This document shows, piece by piece, positions 44,101-53,834 of a stretch of DNA of 64,000 nt. The notes beneath the pieces are model-generated. The model saw only the letters and a list, made by a program, of their open reading frames with translations. It was not told the DNA's origin and ran no database searches. The DNA is from Leptasterias polaris (taxonomy: Eukaryota; Echinodermata; Asteroidea; Forcipulatida; Asteriidae): contig JAZGTN010000016.1 of assembly GCA_037783415.1 (NCBI GenBank), forward strand, positions 3,283,001-3,347,000, in the 5' to 3' direction. Each line of letters opens with the position of its first letter. The first letter of the stretch is position 1. The position numbers were made by a program, and so were the translations under genes.

Positions 44101-46084
44101 CACTAGTTCCACTGATTACTAGAAACCCACAGGGATTGCATTGCGCTATTTTCTTGTTGATAATTTCTGCAAGAAAAGTTTAAAAGCCCATAATGCATGT
44201 CCCAGAGGGCATGATCAGCGGGCAGAGGATTCTGGGTGGAATTTGAATCCAAGCAACATCGACAACCGTCCTGGGCCCAATTTCACGGCTCTGCTTACCG
44301 TAAGCAAAGAATCGGCGCTTACGGAAACAGGGAATTCCACGCTAACGTCAAGCGTATTTCACGGGTTAGCAGGTTTTTTTTTGCTTGTGCGCTTGCGTAG
44401 TCCACGTTACAGGCATTCTACGCTTACACAACTAGCGCAGAAATTCGGCGCTTGCTCTGTAAGCGGAGAATGGTGATCGCAAGCGCAGAATTCTGCGGTA
44501 AGCAGAGCCATGAGATTGGGCCATGGTCTCCCTCTAACTGTCACTTCCCAGTTTGTATTGTAAGCTTGGCGGGGTTCTTGCTATATGGTGGTAAAAAGTT
44601 GAATGGCTTCTGACTGTCACCCCAAGTCCCACCCAAACATTGATGAATTAGGGAGACTATATTAGACTGTGCAAGTCTCGTGCATATTCAAATATTGAGA
44701 CTCTTTAAGTAAACCATTATAATAGGCAAGTCCATTTCCTTAACAAGTTGTTAGGCGTGGGATCAAAGCGGTCTCAAAAATGTTTGAATTTGTGCGGGAC
44801 TTGCACAGTCTACCACAGGGCGAAACAGTAGAGTAAAGGCATGTTCAAAAACAAAACGGAGGTTCAAATGCCGTCATGTTAAATATTTCTTTGTTTACCC
44901 CAAACTAATAGAGAATGTGTGGAACACAGTCATGCGATGCTAGGTACACAGCCAGCGGCATCTACACTCATGAACCACAGGGCACAATGGTTAGCATCCA
45001 TTCAGTTGTGGTTCACCAGGACAGCAGAGGGAAAGTAAGTTCTCATATCAATAAACTCATTTATTTTTGCCAAACCATAACCCCACAGAGACTCCGTGAA
45101 ACAGTTGCCTGTGAACCGGCAATCTGCAATGTTGTCCCACCACCTTGTGGCATGTTGACATGACCATCGCCAACACACGCACCCTTATATATGGCAGTAA
45201 CAGAGTACTTCCATTAATGGTTCTATTATTCCCTTTTCTGAAGAAATCCTCTGTCATGTCTGTGGGGTACCACTAGAACAAAGAAAACCTTGTGGGGTAG
45301 CTTTGTTCTATCGTGTAAAGTACCCAGTAAGTTTTCATGTGTAAGGATAAAGAACCCAGAACACTTATCATGATGGAAGAGTAGGGGTTAACCCCAGTGT
45401 TTCTGGTTCACATATCAAGCACCCCTGTTTACAGGTTTCCTCAGGCTTGTGAGCTACAGTGATTAAGTTCATTTATGAGGCATCCTTGGTTTCATCACCA
45501 GAAATATATAATAATAATTATAATTTGATACCATTAACAACAATAGTATAAACAAAGACACTCACTTATTGTCCAACTCTGGGTCTTCCCAGTTTCACAG
45601 TGTTTGTGTGTTCTATGAGAAGATATGGGTTCAGATTTGTTTCTGTATCTTCGCTAATCATTCATGTACTTTCAAACTTTCAGGGTATTGGCACAGTCCT
45701 CATGAAGCGATATCTTCAGCACATTAAGCAGAATCTCAACCAAGTAAACGGAGTTACCCTGGTATGCCAAGAGACAGTGAAACCCTTCTACGAAAACATA
45801 GGATTTCAGTCCCAAGGAGTGGTCCAAATGGAATTCAGTGGTGAGTCAGTTCTTTTTAGGCTCTGATGTTTTTAAAACCATTGGTGATCGCTTGTAACTC
45901 TAGGTCATGGCACATTTGATTTATTTCACTGTTTTCTCCATAGTGCAATGCCCTTGGGGAGTCAACTTCCTTGATATCATAGACTGGACTGTTCAAATTA
46001 TTTAATTTATTTCATGTTTTTTTGTGGGTGTATTGTGCAGCTGGTAAGCCGAGGATTGAAATGGAATACTCCATTTTACGCTGA
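41150..46084 (+). CDS. AANAT-like GNAT N-acetyltransferase, gene B, 5 exons, 169 aa
   Basis: Exons: 41150-41225, 42234-42343, 44912-45034, 45684-45840, 46041-46084. Junctions are GT-AG, phases match (1, 1, 0, 0, 1), and the sum is 510 nt ending in TGA. Exon 3 and the last exon have exactly the lengths of their gene A counterparts; exons 2 and 4 differ by two and one codons and exon 1 by two. The protein begins MSSSAAFMRMMKPEEV and shows EAPELCWGYY, VSIHSVVVH, the acetyl-CoA loop R-G-K-G-I-G (residues 101-106, the canonical Q/R-x-x-G-x-G), FYENIGF with its tyrosine, and a terminal EMEYSILR. Non-vertebrate-type AANAT family; substrate unknown. It is the better match to the cofactor motif of the two genes. 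Introns 2 and later hold a SINE, nested inverted-repeat elements and microsatellite-like repeats. Confidence 0.88.
42435..42722 (-). mobile_element. tRNA-derived SINE in gene B intron 2
   Basis: On the minus strand the head is tRNA-like: box A TGGCCGAGTGG (42704-42714) and box B GGTTCCAATCC (42646-42656), with spacing and an extra stretch between them like Leu/Ser tRNAs with long variable arms. The acceptor arms do not pair properly and there is no CCA-type 3' structure, so it is not a working tRNA. The SINE body continues to about 42435, with GCTTCTCTTCACCCTGGG-like sequence; its outer limit is approximate. Confidence 0.75.
42826..44026 (-). mobile_element. Small inverted-repeat element (TTAA ends), copy 2, split by a hAT-like insertion
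   Basis: Same ends as the element at 33270-33600 (TTAAAGGGTGTGTACAACAT and complement) in opposite orientation, sharing the TATCCTGCAGGATA palindrome and the GACTCCAAAGACCGATT and GGATACAGGTCTTTGGC segments. Removing the 849 bp added by the inner insertion (841-bp element plus one 8-bp duplication) leaves about 352 bp, close to the 331 bp of copy 1. Confidence 0.85.
42904..43744. mobile_element. hAT-like non-autonomous element nested in the TTAA element
   Basis: Begins CAGTGTTGTATGACTCGAG and ends with the complement of CAGTGTTGTAGTCGAGTC. It is flanked on both sides by the exact 8-bp duplication GTATAAAG (42896-42903 and 43745-43752). CAGTG ends with 8-bp duplications are the hAT signature. 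Both sub-terminal regions are packed with GACTCG/CGAGTC words (about 42916-43075 and 43655-43735), likely transposase-binding repeats. The interior carries no transposase frame. Confidence 0.88.
44060..44150 (+). repeat. Dispersed repeat, copy 2 (GACGTAATTCCACTT family)
   Basis: GGGACGTAATTCCACTGTAA then ACTGATTACTAGAAACCCA. Related to 24996-25085 and 47573-47640. Confidence 0.55.
44269..44522. mobile_element. Inverted-repeat element with GGGCCCAATTTCA-type ends in gene B intron 2
   Basis: Left end TGGGCCCAATTTCACGGCTC, right end the complement of TGGCCCAATCTCATGGCTC; both run on into TGCTTACCG. The interior is rich in CGCTTAC/GTAAGCG words. It belongs to the same broad family as 54605-54803. 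Confidence 0.75.
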
Positions 46085-46290
46085 GAAAACAAACCACTTG
46101 AAGATGGCGGTCAGGATGTATGTAAACTTGAATTGGAACACTCCATTTTACTCCTAGGGATCAAACCTCTCAAAGATGGCATCGGTGACAACAAATAATT
46201 AAATATGCAAACTTGAATTGGAACATTCCATTTTTTGCTGAGGGATCAACCCCTTCAAGATTGTGTCAGGATGATAACAATATAAAAAGT
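46085..46290 (+). repeat. Degenerate tandem duplications of the gene B terminal exon and 3' UTR
   Basis: The end of the last coding exon (ATTGAAATGGAATACTCCAT then TTTACGCTGAG) is echoed twice downstream, near 46130 (TTGAATTGGAACACTCCATT, then CCTAGGGATCAAACC) and near 46212 (TTGAATTGGAACATTCCATT, then GCTGAGGGATCAACC). Spacing is about 80 bp. The copies include the last codons, the stop region and the following UTR. They are not open and are presumably transcribed as 3' UTR. Confidence 0.8.
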
Positions 46291-46924
46291 TTGTAAACAT
46301 TACAATACAAAAGTATCTATCAAAGCTATCATCAGTTTTGCCTTGTAACTAGTTTTAGTCTAAACATTTGTTAAAAACTTTTAGAGGAGGGCGCTGTTCA
46401 AATTTTACGTCATTATGAGGATTTTAAGAGCAAGATTTTTAAGATTAAGTTTTTTCTTACACAGGAAGCATCTCAATTTCATTTAATTTTGAAAACAGCT
46501 GAAATTACAGAATTTGAAAATTCTAAAATTTAGCTTCATTGCGAAGATAGTAAAAGTCAATTTTGTGGTTCAGGAGTTATGACTTTTCTTTAATTTTCTT
46601 TCAAAATATTAAACATTTGATTTATTGTAATTCAACACATGATGAGGTCATAATGATGTAACACTGGAACATGCAAAACAATCGTATCTATGAAGCTTCA
46701 AGGTTATGTTACCTAAATTTCTTGCAGAGAAGAAAATGAAGATGTATAAAATTAACAATGAGCTTTCCGGGACACCGTAACAAGTGTTTTTCCGATCCGA
46801 ACGAGCGAAAAAACTGCACATTCTTTTAACTGTAGGCCTACCTTTCATATGCAATTGTCGATTTTGTTACAAATTTCACTACTGAGCTGTTTGTTTGGTT
46901 TTTTTATGATATTTTTTCATTATT
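46291..46924. other. Intergenic, downstream of gene B
   Basis: AT-rich, likely the rest of the gene B 3' UTR and flank. No clear repeat or gene; open frames are short. Confidence 0.5.
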
Positions 46925-47045
46925 TTTTAGTCTACTTCGTTCACTAACCCAAAAAGAACTACTATTGCATATTTTATAGCCGAAGGCAATTTCGCTAAAA
47001 GTATAACAACCGTTGAGGTCGCCCTCTTGGGCCTGCCCATCAATA
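46925..47045 (+). mobile_element. Relic DIRS inverted terminal repeat
   Basis: TTAGTCTACTTCGTTCACTA, AACTACTATTGCATATT, ATAGCCGAAGGCAATTTCGC, and GGTCGCCCTCTTGGGCCTGC align in order with the left end of the complete DIRS element (34437-34560), with roughly one change in four. Nothing beyond it resembles DIRS coding sequence, so it is a solo or truncated old end. Confidence 0.8.
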
Positions 47046-47572
47046 AAAGTACAATAATATTCATTAATAATAAAAGTAAATAGATAAAGTTATAACATAA
47101 ATTAAGTACAAATTGGGGTTGCAAACGGAGCAGGTACGGTTTTATGAAGAAAATTATTGTTGGAGAAAAATAAATATGTGAACTTAAGAAACTGTACACA
47201 TTTATATAAATACTTTGTGGGTTTTGGGGGTGGTTTTTATATATTTTCTAACAGTAAAATAGTGCTGATGATTGAATGTGAAAATTAATATACTCTAAGC
47301 TTGTCACTGAAGAGCACGCCCGTTCACTTTGGAGACACGTTAGAACAATTATAGGCCTATTAACTTTTTAAATCTTATTATATTCTATCAAGCATACATA
47401 AAAACCACATTTTAAAATGATCCAATTGTTCTCGTGTGTGAAATTCTGAACAAGTGTCCCGTAAATGATATATTGTTAATACTGTGTTTGTGTTTATATT
47501 GTGATCCAGCTATTTTGATCGTTTATTAGTTTCAGGCCTACTGAATATGCATTGCCCCCCCCCCCCGTTGGT
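47046..47572. other. Intergenic AT-rich sequence
   Basis: No gene or clear element seen. It includes a C-run of about 13 bases near 47555. Confidence 0.4.
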
Positions 47573-47640
47573 AAGTATGACGTAATTCCACTGTAAGCCA
47601 CTCCCACTTCACTCTAATTGGCGCCATTGATTACCGAGTT
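47573..47640 (+). repeat. Dispersed repeat, copy 3 (GACGTAATTCCACTT family)
   Basis: ATGACGTAATTCCACTGTAA then GCCACTCCCACTTCACTCT and ATTGATTACCGAG. Related to 24996-25085 and 44060-44150. Confidence 0.55.
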
Positions 47641-47808
47641 AGTTTTTCTTCGATGATTTACATTGGACTTGGCTTTTACGTTCTTGAAAGACAAAGTTCC
47701 TCCTAGAATCAAAAGTAAGTAATTTTCAAAAAAAATTACTTTCTGTACGGTCCTTCGAACAGAGTCCATGACTGAGCAGTGATTTCGAAAAATTGCCTCT
47801 AGTAAAAG

Positions 47809-49115
47809 CGGTGGCGTAACTAAGGGGGGGCACGTGCCCCCCAATTGATGTCGGTGCCCCCCCCCCCCCCCCCGGTGCCTCCCCCCCCCCCCCCCCCCCC
47901 ACCCCTGGTGGGCCCCCCCCCCCCCCCAATTTGAAATCTGAACCTTTGAGACTATAATAATTACCAGAATATAAAATGTTAAGTTTTATAAACTTTTATG
48001 GAGCACTGGTGGCGTATAACTCAATGTTTCAAACTATTTTTCTATTTACACATATTTGTTGTACCTTTGCAATGGACAGTTGTTATTTTTACCAAAGTCT
48101 TCAGAGTAAGGTAAATCACGTCCGCAAATTGTATGATGACTAATCGCCCGCGCGCCCCATTCTGCCAGTCTGCCATGCCACGTTAAATACGGTACGGTAG
48201 TACAGTGTCACATGAAGCTAGGCTACACGACGTGCTGGGTGCTGTTGCATTTATCGTAAGTACATGAGGAAAAGCCATTGAAAACTCTTGAGCTGCTGCT
48301 GTGAGAGCATTGATCTAAAATATCTGCTTCATTTGAGACATTTTCTTTGTTCTTCAGTGTATAGAGTATATTAAATAGTTTGTCAATAATTATGTAAAAA
48401 TTGAAATTGGGGGGGGGGGGGGTGCGGATGGGTCAAAACAATTTCGAAAAAAGTTCAAAGTTGTTAACATTGGTTAGGCCTACTGTGCATGGCCGGCCCC
48501 AAGTGTGTAATAAATAAATACTAGTGCCAGTCCTCGAATACATAAATCCCCATAAAAAAAAGACTCGCAATCCTTGTTATCAGTTATGATTTATTTCTAC
48601 ACAATCATTCAAACAGTAACTGCCTGGTTCTAGATGTGCGAAAAAGAAGAGAGAAAAAAGAAAGAAAAATTAAATAATAATAATCTTTGTTCATTATGAT
48701 GTATTTTATAGACAGGAAAATTAAGTTTTTTAAACTTTCATTGTCGGTAATACTAAGTTACAAGTGGCTTTGTTTTTGAAGTTGTTATTTTTCTATTATT
48801 TCTTTCCTGTGTATTCTTGTTAAACTGTTTTTAATTTTACAACCATGTCTTTAACTCTTAAAAAGTATTTTACATCTCCCATAAACATTTTTTAACATTA
48901 TTAATAGTAAACGAAGCGCTGAAAAAGGGCATCAAACATCATTTTGCAAATTGACCATCCCTTTGGTTTAATTGAGGGGCTGTTTGGAACCCGCCATTGC
49001 GTAGATTAAGATCTAGTTTTTAAAAGGTTCACAGGAATCTATAGTTGATTTGCCAGCAGTGCCCCCCTAGAAAAAATGGTGCCCCCCCTAAAAATTTACC
49101 TTAGTTACGCCGCTG
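47809..49115 (+). mobile_element. hAT-like non-autonomous DNA transposon with intact ends
   Basis: Left end CGGTGGCGTAACTAAGG and right end the complement of CAGCGGCGTAACTAAGG. The exact 8-bp duplication AGTAAAAG flanks it (47801-47808 and 49116-49123). GGGGGGCACGTGCCCCCC follows the left end, with long C-runs at 47859-47931. The interior has no long open frame, so it depends on another element's transposase. A shorter, older copy in inverse orientation is at 25166-26099. Confidence 0.9.
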
Positions 49116-49123
49116 AGTAAAAG

Positions 49124-50210
49124 AAAGAAAATAATGGGCCATGCACCAAGTAGCTAGCATTGATCAAACGAGTAGACACGATGGTTCGTGTTTTTAACAC
49201 AGTTTTTGTAGACGTTCGTTATGCTCAACCGCTTTTCCTATAAAAAATAAGACCAAACGCAAACAATGTTTATATAGCCCGAGAGCCTTTGTTTCATTTT
49301 TTCCCGGCCTCGACTTTTGGTGACCCCAAAAATCAAATCCAGCCTTCAGAGTCGACATTTGAGAAATGACGCTCGAAAAGTGAATACATAAACATTCCAG
49401 GACATCACACATTCATACAAAAACTTATTTTACTGCAGACCTTATTTAAACATCACCCCCAAAAACATCACCCCCAAAAAACATCACCCCCAAACCAATT
49501 ATGGGAAACATTTGAAATGATTTGAATGTCATTCTTGGTAGAACAGCGAATACTAAAGCAAGATTTTCGCCGTCAGACTTTGATGTTGCTGTTTTAAAAC
49601 CTTTTTTCCCCCGTTATATGCTTCAATGGGTGGCACACCAGTGAACCTCATGCAGATAAACCTCATTGTGTATTGTTAGGGGATCACTGCCGACACCAAT
49701 AGCGGGCAGATTTTGCTCAGATCCCGGCTGGATTATCACCGCTTCAGAAGCGAGTTTTTTTCTCGTCATCGATCTAAATCTTGGTGAGTTTTTGTTTGTC
49801 ACTTCTTTCTCCCCGATAGACCAATATCACACTACCACCCTCTTGGTCATGTCCCTTGTATCCAAATGACAGTAATACATGCTGTTATTCGTTGTACAAA
49901 AAGAAACCAGACTATTTCTCCTTCCAATTGCCTCGGTTTGGTTACATTGATTTGATTGGAATGGGTGAAAATCAAGATGGCCACACTTTGATAAAGATAT
50001 CACGTAAAGTCTCCAATCCTGCACCTGTCATCACCATTTGTTTTTAATCCATCAAAATCCAACTGCGTGTTTTGTTTGATTCTGTTGGAATTTAACTGAG
50101 AACTGAGGACACTCTATGCTTTACATGGGATCATACGTACCACCGTTATCAGAGTATACAGTTTGCAGGCTTGTCACTTCTCAGGAGTTTCCCCTGATTT
50201 CATGATTTAC
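49124..50210. other. Intergenic sequence between hAT-like element and later repeats
   Basis: It contains three near-copies of CATCACCCCCAAAA at 49450-49495. Short frames at 49194-49412, 49666-49869 and 49856-50047 have no recognisable content or splice context. I cannot assign a gene. Confidence 0.4.
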
Positions 50211-50350
50211 TCAAAACGGAGCTCATACATACTGACGTAACATGAGCGATGACGTAACAGGGTTTTTTGTGAACTTTTCTGCTGAATAGCACCGGAGAAG
50301 GGTATTCAAAATGACTGTTTTTACAGAATTAAGTTTAAACTCATGTGAAC
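50211..50350 (+). repeat. Dispersed repeat pair, copy 1
   Basis: TCAAAACGGAGCTCATACA, GGAGAAGGGTATTCAAAATGA and TAAACTCATGTGAAC recur in the same order at about 53264-53372 (CAAAACGGAGCTCACACA, GGAGAAGGGTGTTGAAAATG, TAATCTCATGTGAAC). An interspersed repeat of at least 110 bp. Confidence 0.6.
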
Positions 50351-50624
50351 TCAATTTCCTTATTGATTGAAACAACTTCAAATGATTTTCAGCAAAGATC
50401 ACTAAGTTGCCGTTTCGTTAAATTAGGTTTTTAAAATGTCAATTTTCAAAGATAGACCCCTTTTAAAAGACCACCTGTGCTAAGGTTACCAGACTCTGTG
50501 CACATAAATCTCTTTTACCAGGGGCCTATTCTACTTCGATGTAGTGATAACAAATCAATTGAGAACACTCTTGATCCGCAGTATTAACATAAATACATAT
50601 ACTACCTTTTCTCCGTGTTTACAT

Positions 50625-51968
50625 CACTGTTAAAAATGCTGGGTAAATATTTACTGGGTAAATTCATTTTCGCATTTGTTGGTCCTTTTTTACTCAGTTA
50701 TTTGGCCCTTTTTGAAGTTGGGTAAATATAAAAAAGTACCCAGCATTGGGTGTATTTGTAGTCATATTCGTTGGGCAACCGATACCCAACAAATACTCAC
50801 AAATGTTATAATGTTTCAATTACCATTTCATTGGGTAGAAAATTTGGCAATGCCCCAAAAGTTGGAGGAATTTCATTAGTTTGTCCAATGGTTGTGGAAC
50901 GTAGTACACGACACGAGGGGGGACAACTAGCTGACTGTCGGTCGGTGTGTCCGGGGATGATGGGATCGCAATGTACATGTGGTGTGTACACGCACAGAAG
51001 AACAGCAGCACCATCATGTCGGACCTATCACAACTCCTTGACAATTGGGGTCTTGGGGAACTTAAAGCCACATTCATCGGTAAGATATGTTGCCTGTAGG
51101 GCTTACTTAAAAATAAGAACTTATGTAGGCCTACATGTAGACCATAAGGCTGTCTATATAGTAGGTAAATGAACTTTCACCCCTGCTTCAAAAGAATATT
51201 TAAAGCCTTCTTTTTCATTGTTTTAGTCTGATGATTTTTATTGTTCTGATTAAAGCCCTGACATTATACATCTGTGTGTTGTTTTCATTTTGTAGTGTGC
51301 CATGAAGTTCATATGTTAAGGTATACTTGTGTATTATTTAGCTTTAAAATGTGTACTCGAAGTTTGTAGCCCAACCTAGCCCCTTCCTAAGTTCCACCTT
51401 AAAAGTTGTAAACATAAATCTCATTTTCTTTATGCATTTTTTGTCTGTTTTACGCCTTTTGACTCCAGCAGACATTGGACAGTTGGATACAAAAGCACCC
51501 AACTACTTGATAAATTTAGTCCCCACCATTGATAACTTTAGTCCCCACCGTTGATAACTTTTCAGAATACTGTCCAGATGTTGAGAGAAAAATGACCATC
51601 GGTTTGATAAAATTATTCTCAGTTAGGCCTCAAGTCTACAACTATTGAGCAATTTAATGTATTGGTGTGATGCCCCAAAAAATGTTGGTGAAAAAACATT
51701 TGGTCAAAATATTCTGTCCAATATTTGAGTAAATTTATTTGCAAAATGTTGGTAAATTGTTATGATTCAGAAGATGGGCAATGTAAAGAACCCAACTGTT
51801 GGGTTTTTCATATGATCAAACTGTTGGGTAAATTGTTTACCTAATAATTGGGCATGGGTATTACCCAACGACCGTTGGGTAGAAATTGCACAATAGATGT
51901 ACAAGTTGACTATCGTACCAACGTTGGGCAAAAAGTTTGGCAATTTTTGCCCATTCTTTTTTACAGTG
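50625..51968 (+). mobile_element. DNA transposon with CACTG ends (CACTA-like), possibly non-autonomous
   Basis: Starts CACTGTTAAAAATGCTGGG and ends with the complement of CACTGTAAAAAAGAATGGG. Sub-terminal regions repeat GTTGGGTA/TACCCAAC words many times (50640-50790 and 51780-51940). CACTG/CACTA termini suit the CACTA/EnSpm group, but I could not confirm a 2-3 bp target duplication, and other superfamilies have similar ends. A possible SAM-domain exon lies inside. Confidence 0.55.
51016..51079 (+). CDS. Possible first exon of a SAM-domain protein within the CACTG element
   Basis: ATG at 51016 opens 21 codons, MSDLSQLLDNWGLGELKATF and then I, ending in phase 1 before GTAAGATA. The L-x(3)-WGL-x(2)-L-x(3)-F spacing is that of the first helices of sterile alpha motif domains, which would continue in a next exon. 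I found no downstream exon with the ENDID-type continuation before 51968, so this may be the leftover first exon of a transposon-carried gene. An intended upstream frame (50771-51172) covers the same bases in a different frame and is less convincing. Confidence 0.35.
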
Positions 51969-53263
51969 TATCTACACAGTTGGATATGTATTCACTTTTG
52001 GGGTGCGGAATGCGATGGGCTTTTTAAGACTCCTATGCTGCATTGGCGATGAAGTGATATTTCAGTTAACAACAGAAAATTGTCCTTGGGTGTTGGAGAT
52101 GTACTGGAGACTTATTTATTTCTTATGAAAACAGGGCACAAACTGTCACTAAAAAAAAGTAAGTTTAGATTGAGTTTTGCTAGTGAACCCTTCACTTCCA
52201 AATCAGAGCACCGATTTGTATAGAGCTGCACGTATCTAAGAATGGCCTATTCCGGCTTACATGGGGTCGTGCTTACCGTCAACAATAAACACTCTTTATA
52301 ACGGCCTGCTTAAGCTCAAAAAGTTGCTAAGCGTAAACAAAACTATGTTTACCAGAATAAGGTTACCAGCAAAAAATGTCATGTCAGATGTACTGTCTGT
52401 GACTGGTATCCTGCTCTTTTTTGCTAAGCAGAAGTAAGTTAAGCAATATTTGCTGCTTAAGCAGATCTATGAAGTTTGGCACTGGTCGCCGTGGAAGCGC
52501 AGGAAATAACCGGCAAACAACACCGTGAAATTAGGCATTATTGTGGTATGCGAATTTATACGCATCCAGCTAGGACAGTTTACATTGCAAGGCGTTTGGA
52601 CTGCAGTCTAATTGTGCTGAGCATTCTGTTACGTTGCTAACCAAAAATGGTGCCAGGGCAGCTCTTGGTACCTGTTTTTGACTTGACCCATCTCAATAGT
52701 GCAAAATGTATTCACATTTGCTAGAAAAACCCAACGTCACGATTTGTTAAACAAGTTCAATGCAACGTCTGACCTGAAGCTAAGTCTTCTTTGTGCAAAG
52801 GTTAAGCTGGGAGAGGGAGTGGCAAACAGCCCCCAACAAACATAACAAACAAGTAAACACTCGAAATCCCCCCCCCCCCCCAAACCCCCCCCCCCCCAAA
52901 ACAGACAAAACGTCATTTTATTTGTGACAGGCCCAACTCAACAGACTCATGGAAGTTTAGATGTCACTGCACTTTTGTGGTTGTAATGGGCTGTTGAACT
53001 TTAAACAGGTACTTGAGCGAAATGTTTTGAACTCGATTGATATTTAAACTTGTTTATAATGTGTTTGTTTATCATTTAAATGTTATTTTGATACTTTTAC
53101 GCTTCTGAATTTTTCGTAGTTATCGATCAAAAGGTTAGGCCCAAATCTCAACGTTTTGAAAAAATAAAAACGCTTCTGCTGTTGACGGCGTGCGTCAAAG
53201 GACAATTCTTTGACGTCATGACTGGGAGTTTGCTTTGTTACACCTCCATGCTGCAACAATGCT
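51969..53263. other. Intergenic, with a decayed GCTTAAGC-family element and C-runs
   Basis: A relative of the 54605-54803 element is visible at about 52307-52487 (TTGCTAAGCAGAAGTAAG, then TGCTGCTTAAGCAGATCTAT). C-runs lie at 52869-52900. No gene recognised; the 63-codon frame at 51937-52128 has no recognisable motif. Confidence 0.5.
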
Positions 53264-53372
53264 GCTATACAAAACGGAGCTCACACACCATGAGCATGAA
53301 AGGCATCGGAGAAGGGTGTTGAAAATGATTTTTGTATACAATTAAAATCTGTTTAATCTCATGTGAACGATT
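53264..53372 (+). repeat. Dispersed repeat pair, copy 2
   Basis: Second copy of the repeat described at 50211-50350, about 460 bp upstream of the SLC5 start codon. Confidence 0.6.
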
Positions 53373-53834
53373 CATGCATGCATCCTTTCTCAGATTACTG
53401 AGAGTTGGTGTCCGTTCGCGAATGCTGCGGCCATAGATATGGTTGGTACCCGCTGTCACCTTGCTAAACGTGAGTTGATTCGACTATCGTGTGAAAATAC
53501 AGTGACAGTTTCCCCCACCCCCACCCCCGTTTTCACAGCAAGTAGGCCTAGACACTGTATTCAGCTGAAATTTCCGTAGGTGACTTTCTTTCTTCATAGT
53601 TTTACATATAAATCAGAATTATGTTGACAAAAAACAACTCGGTAACCCTACCCTTGGTTTTTGAATATTTAGCATTTAACATTGTCATAGAATCTCTTTT
53701 TGCACACACAATGTACATGTACCAACTCGTGGTATTCAAGCCGTGTACATCATCGGTACGGCGTTTCAAACTAAATTAAGTACTCTAACTGAAACCACAC
53801 TATGTTTGTTTGTAGGCATTTCTTTTCTCCAATC

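Noticed and set aside
49666..50047. Two overlapping frames as a small gene
   Set aside because: No recognisable motif, no splice sites joining them, and composition like the surrounding intergenic DNA.
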